A DNA stretch of 64,000 nt from Diplolepis rosae (Eukaryota; Arthropoda; Insecta; Hymenoptera; Diplolepididae), in contig JAPYXD010000553.1 of NCBI GenBank assembly GCA_030998225.1, positions 620,001-684,000 of the forward strand. Reading direction: 5' to 3'. The notes below the pieces were generated by a model. That model ran no database searches and was not told the DNA's origin. It saw only the letters and a list, made by a program, of their open reading frames with translations. How positions within the stretch are numbered: the first letter of the stretch is position 1; every line of letters begins with the position of its first letter. The position numbers and the translations under genes were made by a program. This document shows positions 56,403 through 64,000 of this stretch, one piece after another.

Positions 56403-57350
56403 AGGCTCTCTGCCGAAGAGCACAAAAGATTTAATTCTAAGATTGACACTCTGCTAAAGAGCACAAGAGTAAATCCTTAATGGAAGAAAATATTAATAAA
56501 AATTAAAGTTTAAAATCCAGTCTCTCTGCTAAAGAGCACAAGAGCTTGGATTTCAGAATTGGCTTTCTGCTAAAGAGCACAAAAGCAAATTCTCAAAAAC
56601 TCAATTTTTTGGAATAAAAGGGATTATTCTCTTTCTGTCGAATTAAGGCTTTCTGCTGAAGAGCACAAAAGATTTAATTCTAAGATGGACACTCTGCTGA
56701 AGAGCACAAGAGTAAATCTTTAATGAAAGAAAATATGAATAAAAATTGAAGTTTAAAATTCAGACTCTCTGCTACAGAGCACAAGAGCTTGAATTTCCGA
56801 ATTAACTTTCTGCTAAAGAGTACAAAAGTGAATTCTCAAAAACTCAATTTTTTGGAATAAAAGGGATTATTCTCTTTCTGTCAAATTAAGGCTTTCTGCT
56901 GAAGAGCACAAAAGATTTAATTCTAAGATGGACACTCTGCTGAAGAGCACAAGAGTAAATCTTTACTGAAAGAAAATATGAATAAAAATTGAAGTTTAAA
57001 ATTCAGACTCTCTGCTAAAGAGCACAAGAGCTTGAATTTCCGAATTAACTTTCTGCTGAATAGCACAAAAATGAATTCTCAAAAACTAAATTTTTGGAAA
57101 AGGAAAAATTTTTTTTATTTTTGGAAGAGATAAATAATTTTCTTTTGCGAATTAATGCTTTCTGCTAAAGAGCATAAAAGACTTAATTCTAGAAGTGACA
57201 CTCTGCTAAAAAGCATAAGTCTAAATTCCTAATAAAAGAACATCGCAATAAAGAATGGAATAAAATTGGTGATCAAAATTTAGTCTTTCTGCTAAAAATC
57301 ATAAAAGCTTAAATTTCAGAATTTACCTTCTGCTGAAAAGCATAAAGGGG
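56403..57350 (-). ncRNA. Array of 16 stem-loops in the leader of element Y
   Basis: Sixteen copies of a motif whose plus-strand core is CTGCTAAAGAGCACAA, arranged as four superunits of four (starts about 56403, 56646, 56889, 57157; period 243, 243, 268). Each folds with inner stem TGCT/AGCA, loop AAAG, a 2-3-base bulge and a variable outer stem. The outer stems co-vary: GCTTT/AAAGC, ACTTT/AAAGT, ACTC/GAGT and CCTT/AAGG. Located between the primer-binding site and the first sense frame of Y. Confidence 0.75.
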
Positions 57351-57565
57351 AATTCTCGAGAACACAATTTTTGGGAATGGAAAGGATTATTTGAGTGGAA
57401 TTTGATATTTCTATCGACAATCAGAAACTTTGATTGATTAGCATAACTATCAATACAAGTCTTTAGTTCAATTCACGTAGCGTGGTAATTAGCGAGATGA
57501 ATTTTAACTCATATAATTATCGATAAGAAATGAAACAGTAAATGATATGATAAAAATGCTGAAGT

Positions 57566-57905
57566 TACGAATAAAGTAGAGTTGGAAATTTTAGTCGCTC
57601 AAGTTAGCCTCAAGGTCAAATTCTTGGTTGACACAACAATTCTACTTTATTCTGTAATAAAATATGATCATTGAAAGTAAAATTTAATTGTTCATAACAA
57701 GAGTCAAACAAGGTTCAAGTTATAAGCAATTAATTTTCATCAGACTAGTCAGGCTAGCCTCAAGGTCAAAACCCTGGGTAGTCAGGATAAAATAACACAA
57801 AAGAAATAATAATTTCAAGTAAAATAAAGTTGATAGCTAGGTCACTTAGATTAGCCTCAAGGTCCAGTCCCTGCGTAACCTTACGGTTTTATTTTATTTT
57901 AATAC
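57566..57905 (-). ncRNA. Three leader hairpins with GCCTCAAGGTC loop
   Basis: Centres near 57615, 57755 and 57857 (plus strand AGCCTCAAGGTC). The first is enclosed by AATAAAGTAGA and TCTACTTTATT arms. The third has A/T-rich arms ending TTTTATTTTATT. Element Z has one such unit. Confidence 0.5.
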
Positions 57906-58050
57906 ACAATGTAAAAAATGCTATGAAAACTCATGGAATTTTGAAAGATGTAAATAGCGTGACTGGAGAATTTTGAAAAGAAGGTGTTTTGCTAGTAACA
58001 GAAAGTTACTAGTAAACTGTAGCCGGTGAAGAATAGCGCGAAAGACTGAT

Positions 58051-58068
58051 ATCTCACCGCTGCCACCA
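58051..58068 (-). other. Primer-binding site of element Y (tRNA-Leu type)
   Basis: The minus strand reads TGGTGGCAGCGGTGAGAT, six bases after the LTR end, 17 of 18 identical to the site in Z. Confidence 0.8.
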
Positions 58069-58074
58069 TCAGTT

Positions 58075-60629
58075 TGTTACGTACGGCTAATATAAATTTA
58101 AATAAAATGCATAAAAAGTGAAAACAATCACCCTTAATATATTTTATTAATTTTTAAAATAAGTACGCGAAGGTCGTCCAAACTGCCGAATTTAGTTAAT
58201 ATAAATATTAACCAAATTCGTTTATTATTATGTGTGGTCGTTGGTCTTCTACTCTCGGACTGAGAGTGTATTCTTCACGCCTACGCTGATCACCTTTAAT
58301 TTTGAAAGAAAAAGGGGAAAGGTGCCTTGAATAAGTTTTAAATCAAGCTGCTATATAAATAAAAAAATAATTTTATTTTTGAGGAAAAGAAAACCCGTGT
58401 GAACATTTTTGTGCCAGGAATAATAGAGAGGTGAATTGGAATGATACAGTTGTACTTTACCTTATCCTAGATTTTATTCATAGGTTCTTAATCCTACCGG
58501 ATCTCTGGAGAGCAGGAGCAAGGAAGAGAGTGCGTTCCCGTGGCTGAAGTCTTCAGTTATCCGGGCCAAACTTGATTTTATGTATTTGTCGTTTCCAAAA
58601 GAAACCACTCTTGTCCTTTGCGTGATGCACACACAATCAAACACTGTTTCCACTTTTCTTTTAGGATTAATAAGAGAATATAACGGTTGCATTTCAACCA
58701 GAAAAGGGTCGAGTGCTTTTGAACTCGCTCTTTTCACAGCTAAAATTTCCCTAGTAAATCTAATTCAAATATTTTATGAAACTTATCACTGCCGTTTTGA
58801 GATTCGGTAGTATTAATTTTCTGTGATTTCTCGCTGCTTTGTGTCTTTTTATTTTGTGAATAAAAACCGCGAAAAACTGGATTTGAACTGTAAATAGTCC
58901 GCCGAAGATTTCCGTTGATACACGTTCGATGCGATTGCCAAAAGTTTACGAGTTACCCTCAACTAGTGAACTAGGTATACCGACCGTTCACGATCAACGA
59001 ATTGGACCTTTTAAATGTTCCGCCGAAGATGAATTTAATTTTGTTGCTTCTGTCCGGATGAAGTCTTTTGTCTTTTACGTCCGCCCGACACGTTTTGTGA
59101 AATGTTCCGATAGGCAATTTTACGAGTTTTACTCAACTACCGAATTTGAAAACTGTCGCTCAAGACCACAGACGGGCACGATGAAAGAAAAGTATTTTCT
59201 TTGCTACTTTAAGGTCTGATCGGTATCGAGACGTTTAGAGGACTGCAAATTTGATTTTGCCTTGATCCGTTTTACTAGTTGATTGCGAGGTGAACATGGT
59301 AGGGTTTTTTTTATGATTAAGGAGTCTATGATTAGACAAGGAAATAATGGTAGGGAGGTTTTAGGAATTTAGATGGACTTTGCACCGTGCTGATTCAGTT
59401 ATTGCACCATTTGCTGATTTTGAGGTGACGAATATTTCTCCCCTATTTCCACACTTATCATGAGAAAGGAAATGCGCTCATCGAATTTTATTATTTGATG
59501 CATTGTCATCAAATTGTAGAAACGATTTTAGTTTCTAATATATTTCATGCTAAATTGAAATATATATTTAATTAGTCTAGGCTTATAATCATTATATGAA
59601 TTATAAAGCCTTACATAATTATTTTAAATACTCAGATGAGTCTTAGGTTTTGATTACAAAAAGCACGTGGCCTTTGTTGTGGGAGATCAGCTGGCTAAAG
59701 CATCTAAGCAAGGATAGGCGCACGAGAAGGAAGTGTGAAGATGGAATGTATGCTAGCCTCGCGATGCACAGCAAAGCACATCAAAAGTTTCCAAACGAGA
59801 CGGGTATATGGGGCATATTTATGGACGAAAGAAGAAAGGAAATGACAAACGGCAGAAAACTATAGTGAGATACAGTGCATGACTGTACGCGCGCTAGATA
59901 TCTCTCCCTCTTCCTCTCTCTTATGCTCTCTTTTCTTCTCTCGCGCTCTCTCCTTCTGCTTCCACTCTCCAGTAGAAATATTTATAATGTCGATCAATGT
60001 TTTCATAGATTTAGATATTTCTGAAATTACAACTTATGCGATTATGTGACAGGCCACTCGCATGAAGCTATAGTTATAATCATTGGCGACAATATTAATG
60101 GTTTGATATAAATTAACATTATATAAAAACAATATTAATAGTAGCATTAATATTAATAAAATAATGCATTAGGAATTTCCTGAATTTAGATACTCCTGAA
60201 ATTACAATCAATGCGATCATGTGACAGGCCACTCGCATTAAAAAATCGTAGTCATAATTATTCGCGTTTACCTGTAAACATAAACTCACATTCATACGCA
60301 GGTGCACAAGCCTGCACGTACAGCAATATATATATATTAGCACACTTCAATATAATGCATAATATAACGCAATATGGGCGTGATATATAACATTAGTAAT
60401 ATAATCACATTGATATTAATAGTGATATCAATATTAATATAATAATGTATTAGGAATTTCTTTCCCGAACCAACCATCTGCTAAAAGTTCCTTGACCCGA
60501 GCAACGATAAGCTGCATCAGCGACCTTGTCAAAGTACTCAGTTACGGGCGCTTCGAGTGGCATGCAATTTATGTAGAAATTTATATTATAATTTTGGAAA
60601 AATTTGGCCGCCTTGACACGCTCGTAACA
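58075..60629 (-). repeat. 5' LTR of element Y, 2555 bp
   Basis: On the minus strand starts TGTTACGAGCG and ends TACGTAACA. Matches 46383-48372 over most of its length. Contains the CT-rich tract (59896-59973) and an ATG-bearing frame (59650-59865) without motif. Its length is at the upper end for insect LTRs. Confidence 0.75.
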
Positions 60630-61185
60630 TTGTTTGTGTTGTTTACAGCCCCGTATCTTAAGGTTTAAGATTAAATTTCGAGTATCCTATAAACCTTCAG
60701 TTTATCTAACTTCCGATCAGCTTGTTTCCTTTAAAGTGAATAAATATTGTTAGGAATGCTTTTAAAGTTTCTTATTCTTGTCACGATAAGCGTCAAAGTT
60801 TAAAAGTCTTGTAAGCATTTAATCATTAAAAGATTTTAAATTTTCTCTATGAGATTTTGAATGTGACGGCAATGCTGTGGTGTCTCATTTAATAAAGAAA
60901 ATACGCATGATTGCAGGTATTTGTTGAATGTAATAATTTAGAGAAATAGTATAACTACCTACGAGAATACGCACCCCTCCCCTTTCTCCTTTTCCTGTAT
61001 CAATTTCTTTCGACGATTGACGTTTGGAGCGTTTGAGGTCGGGTACATGGCAAAGGCCATGCTCCTCGGTTATAATGAAGCCTTAGGACTATTTGTGGGT
61101 CATATTTCAGATTCGTCGTGGAGTTCCCTCGGTGGGTTAGGGCTCTGTTTCGTTTAGTCATCGAGCCGTAGATCCACGAAAATAG
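60630..61185. other. No gene recognised upstream of gene C exon
   Basis: No clear first exon for gene C. A short frame starting ATGGCAAAGGCC at about 61047 is possible but unsupported. Confidence 0.35.
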
Positions 61186-61868
61186 GCTTTATAAAACAGG
61201 TCCCCGGAAGCCCTTCCCGAAGTCCAAGTGGATTCAAGAATATACCTGCGGGGAGGCAGAGGACGCCTACTTCTACCGAGGGTATTGGGCGAAGGTGGGT
61301 TCGATTTCTTCTGCACCTCATTATGTCGTGGCTGCTTTATTGTATATACTATTGTCTTGTAATTTCAGCATCCTTACCATCTTCCGATTGCTGTACCTCT
61401 GGAGGAGACAGCGTTAGAGCTGTGGCAGGGGGTGGGCCATGGTCGTTTCCCTGTCTCCAGGTGGTGAATCTTATCTATATAAATTTTCCTGGCTAAACCC
61501 TTTTTCTCGTCGCTTTGGCTCACGCAGCGATGATTCGTATTGCAATAATTGTAATCACGTGCCCCCCCCCCCCTTTTTTTCCCAGCGCCTTTTGGGATCT
61601 ACCGGAGCTGCACCCTTACACGGGCTACCAGCCTAGGGACCAAGGCTTGCGGCTGGTCTGGGTCCAGCGTCACTTCTTTGTGGGGTCCAACCAGTCGAGG
61701 ATATCATACGGCTGGGAGCTGGTAAGTGCCAGCTTCGTCGTCTTCCGGGTAAGATGCTTACTTATTTTTGGGCTTCCGCCCCCTTTCATTTTCAAAAAAA
61801 AATTTACTTTTCAGAGGTACGCGAACGATTTGGATGGCCATTGGGAGCCCCGGACCTCCGGAGTATAA
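61186..61868 (+). CDS. Gene C: third copy of the spliced small-protein family (partial)
   Basis: Exons 61186-61294, 61369-61460, 61586-61721, 61815-61868 match A2-A5 in phase and similar length (exon 61369-61460 is exactly 92 bases as in A), with GT-AG borders. The joined frame is open: KSKWIQEYTCGEAEDAYFY and RGYWAK; HPYHLPIAV and LELWQG; YQPRDQGLRLVWVQRHFFVG and GWEL; LDGHWEPR. Its conserved Trp positions fit gene A. The first exon is not found, and the acceptor before 61186 is weak. A plus-strand frame running through the introns at 61515-61868 is an artefact of short introns. Confidence 0.6.
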
Positions 61869-63389
61869 GTTTTAGGAGGGACAACAGAATGTGTAGTGAC
61901 CCCAGGAAACCTGGAAAACCTGGAATTTACCTTGAACTCCTGCATGAGAACCTCGTCTTCAAAATATTCATTGGGTATGAATGTGAAAAGTAATAATAAC
62001 ATTTCATTCTGTTTCACTTTCGCGCATTTTGAGTGACATATCTCGAAAATTATGAGTGATGCTATAAAAAAAACTGCTCGTTAGATGGGCAAATCTTGCA
62101 GTTGAAACGTTCTTAAAAAATAAAAATAATAATAAATATTGACTTATCCTTTGTTGATAATATACATATAAGATATTTTACCTTTTGCAGCTTGAAGAAT
62201 ATGTAACATGAAAGATTGTAAATCTTTCTCGATCGTAATTATGGAATATAATAGGTGCATACGGAGAGCTTAAGAGACTCAAAAGCAATTATATAGACTG
62301 CAATAAACAGCCTCTAACATTGCGCATAATTTTGTAAATTATTCCTTTCCCTCAACTCCCACCTAGCATAATTTTGAGCATATATATATAGATTCGAAAG
62401 AAGCAAGAGACGTACTGCAGAAGTCTTGAAAGAGAGAGAATGAACGTGCGAAGAAAATTATTGGTAGAAGACTTGACCACTCAACCCAGGTGAATGAAGG
62501 TAAGTCTGTGTTTCTTTATTACTTTGGGGAGTAAAACATGTCCGTGCCTCACGAGAGTATAAAGTAAAGCTTACACCAATCGTCCTCGTAGGTGGTGGTT
62601 CGGAAGAGTTGTTCTTGCAGCTTTTTAGGAAGACTTGGGTTTCTGCCGGTGGTGGAGGTCATCGCTGGTGTCTGATTGCTTGGAGAGACATCCCTAGGGG
62701 ATCAGCTTATGTATGGTGGCCTTTCTTTGAAGGAAAAAGCCCAAATGTTTGTGGCAATCTTTCGCAGTACTTTAAAATGGTGGGATCTGGTAGATGACCC
62801 CATCAGATCCTCGGTTGGTGGAGGTGTGAGATACCAAAAGAGGGCACACAAATGCCTCAGTATCAACAAGTCTTCAGAAAACAACCCGGAATTTGGTTGG
62901 GGAGTTTCGTCGATAGAAGTCCAATATTTGTATTTCTGATTGTGGCAGATATCGGTGTATGCTCCTGCCATAATTTTGCGTAGCAGGAGTAGGTTTCATG
63001 ACTCAGCGATGGTGAGGATAGTCCAAGGTCTCAGGATGCGCTGTTTGGTCGTCCTCTGGTTTTGGCTCATGTTTGTTTAATTCAGTGTGTAGACGGGAGC
63101 CCTGGTACTTTCTGGCATCAGTTAAAGACACCAATCCTTCGCTCCTTCATCCTCGGGGGTTGGTGGTACACCCCGGCATTGCTTTCGAGCGGAGCGGTCT
63201 GGTAGATGTTTTACATCGAGCTTCCTGCTTATGGCAAGAAAATGAAGAAGACATCCCTCAGATTTCAAGATTGTAGTTAGCGGACAGCATCTGGAAAATA
63301 AGGAAATTAGATTTCTATTCACGCTTGAGGATGCGGGTTAGGGACTGGGTGCACATCTCTTGGTAAGGCAGAACCTTGTGGTTGAGAGT
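61869..63389. other. Interval with unplaced frames; possible transcript start
   Basis: A TATATATATAG at 62380-62390 is followed by ATG 62441 and a donor-like site (62470-62502). An acceptor (CTCGTAG, about 62586-62592) leads into frames ending at 62797 and 62939. 63073-63276 is another open frame. I recognise none of them. Confidence 0.3.
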
Positions 63390-63425
63390 GGTGGTTCCTC
63401 ACCACTCCGAAATTTTGTTGGTGGT
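63390..63425 (-). other. Degenerate internal purine-tract block
   Basis: The minus strand reads AAATTTCGGAGTGGTGAGGA, a diverged match to the block at 55996-55958, with a sense frame at the same side. Confidence 0.45.
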
Positions 63426-63519
63426 TTCTGGTCTTGATTTCCCCCTAAGATGAATTTGGGGGATTCAGGTCGTCGCCATTAGCAGTGGTGTGACTGGGTA
63501 AAAGAATAGATGGGGCTGA

Positions 63520-63661
63520 AAGCCGGAAGAATCAGCTGATTTCAATGCGCTCGGAGATGCGTAGGATTCTGTCGCTCAGAATCTGGATTCTGGACGCTGG
63601 GCGTCTTGTTGATACCCGTATTCTGAAATATGTCTTCATCCTGATCACTGTCTCCGCCTCA
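63520..63661 (-). pseudogene. Fragment related to the sense frame of element Y
   Basis: The minus strand reads SEAETVIRMKTYF and RIQILSDRILRISERIEI then stop, aligned with 56045-56260. It suggests gene C also sits antisense in a decayed element of this family. Confidence 0.5.
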
Positions 63662-63740
63662 GAGGTGATCTCAAAAAGGCTACCATTGATTCTTCTAATT
63701 GTCTGATTAATTTTATTGGAATAAAAAAATGGAATAAATT

Positions 63741-64000
63741 GAGGCTCAAAAATTTTATAAAGCCTGGTCAGAAATTCACACCATGTGGCTGCAATTGAAA
63801 GAGCAGTTATCGCTTCAAGGCAACACTAGCTTCAGTCGACTCATTATCGCGCCCAATTCTGTGAAAATTCAATTGCATGGTTTTTGTGACGCAAGCGAGA
63901 GGACGTACGGGGCCTGTATTCATATACCTTCAACTGATGATCATAACAGACATCATGTGTCGTTGATCAGCTCAAAATCAAGAGTCGCTCCTGTCAATCC
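63741..64000 (+). pseudogene. pol: BEL/Pao retrotransposon pol fragment, runs off the window
   Basis: An open plus-strand frame with LHGFCDASERTYGACIHI and SLISSKSRVAPVN, the RNase H region motif of BEL/Pao Pol. Upstream (before about 63735) no reverse transcriptase is seen, so the fragment is 5' truncated. The rest lies beyond base 64000. Confidence 0.8.

Larger units (their letters stand above)
46383..60629 (-). mobile_element. Element Y: X-family LTR element with antisense spliced gene and structured leader
   Basis: Minus orientation: 5' LTR 60629-58075, primer-binding site 58068-58051, leader hairpins (57905-57566), 16-hairpin array (57350-56403), sense frame (56348-56045), internal purine tract (55996-55979), sense remnant (54760-54609), antisense gene B, conserved blocks, 3' purine tract (48386-48373) and 3' LTR (48372-46383, truncated). 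No pol is recognised. It contains a mariner-like repeat end and two TA/inverted-repeat elements as later insertions. Confidence 0.7.

Noticed and set aside
56403..57350. CRISPR-like regular repeat array
   Set aside because: The units are imperfect, of alternating spacing, co-vary as stems and lie in an insect LTR element. No cas genes are present.
59650..59865. 71-codon frame in the 5' LTR of Y
   Set aside because: The matching place in the other LTR (47.4-47.6 kb) has a shifted frame, and no motif is visible.
61515..61868. Single 117-codon gene
   Set aside because: The frame reads through two short introns; splice sites and homology to genes A and B show separate exons.

Overview
This window looks like a transposable-element-dense, AT-rich stretch of an insect genome. 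The grounds are an R1-clade non-LTR retrotransposon, an insect-type endogenous errantivirus, gypsy and BEL-type LTR elements, a Jockey-like element, a mariner deletion derivative and hAT/pogo-like DNA elements, together with GT-AG introns and no bacterial-style operons. A hymenopteran host is a guess from repeat style only. I see no convincing single-copy host gene. No database search was possible, so family names rest on motifs I could read.

Layout. 1-2.5 kb: a short foldback and an 837-bp mariner deletion derivative. 4.9-18.6 kb: one degraded errantivirus-like element on the minus strand (protease, RNase H, linker, integrase, env). It was split by three later insertions: a 1.2-kb foldback (6.8-8.0 kb), a full-length R1-clade element with a 14-bp target duplication (8.16-13.72 kb) and a pogo-like element (13.98-15.18 kb). 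19.6-21.2 kb: a fragment of a long LTR, called family X here. 21.2-28.3 kb: a gypsy-like element with two LTRs, gag and protease but no reverse transcriptase or integrase.

28.3-39 kb and 46.4-60.6 kb hold two large LTR elements of family X, called Z (plus) and Y (minus). Both have a tRNA-Leu-type primer-binding site and a polypurine tract with the core TTCCGGGGGTGGT. Neither shows a recognisable pol. Each carries, antisense to the element, a small multi-exon gene of a family I do not recognise. A third copy (C) lies at 61.2-61.9 kb beside degenerate modules of the same kind. In all three copies the intron phases agree and exon lengths are similar. Copy A (34069-34998) has an uninterrupted 186-codon frame across five exons. 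Y also has a 16-hairpin array with compensatory base changes in its 5' leader, and a second class of leader hairpin is shared with Z. This antisense spliced gene family, together with the structured leaders, is my best candidate for something undescribed.

Other parts: a 1.3-kb element with ~500-bp inverted arms sits in Z's 3' LTR, and its TA duplication is shown by the empty copy in the 5' LTR. A hAT-like element with an 8-bp duplication and a nested ~430-bp-arm palindrome lies at 41.3-43.1 kb. A Jockey-like remnant and a DUF4817-type transposase fragment occupy 43.4-46.4 kb. A tRNA-like sequence sits inside a TA-flanked element in Y. The 3' part of a BEL/Pao pol runs off the right edge.
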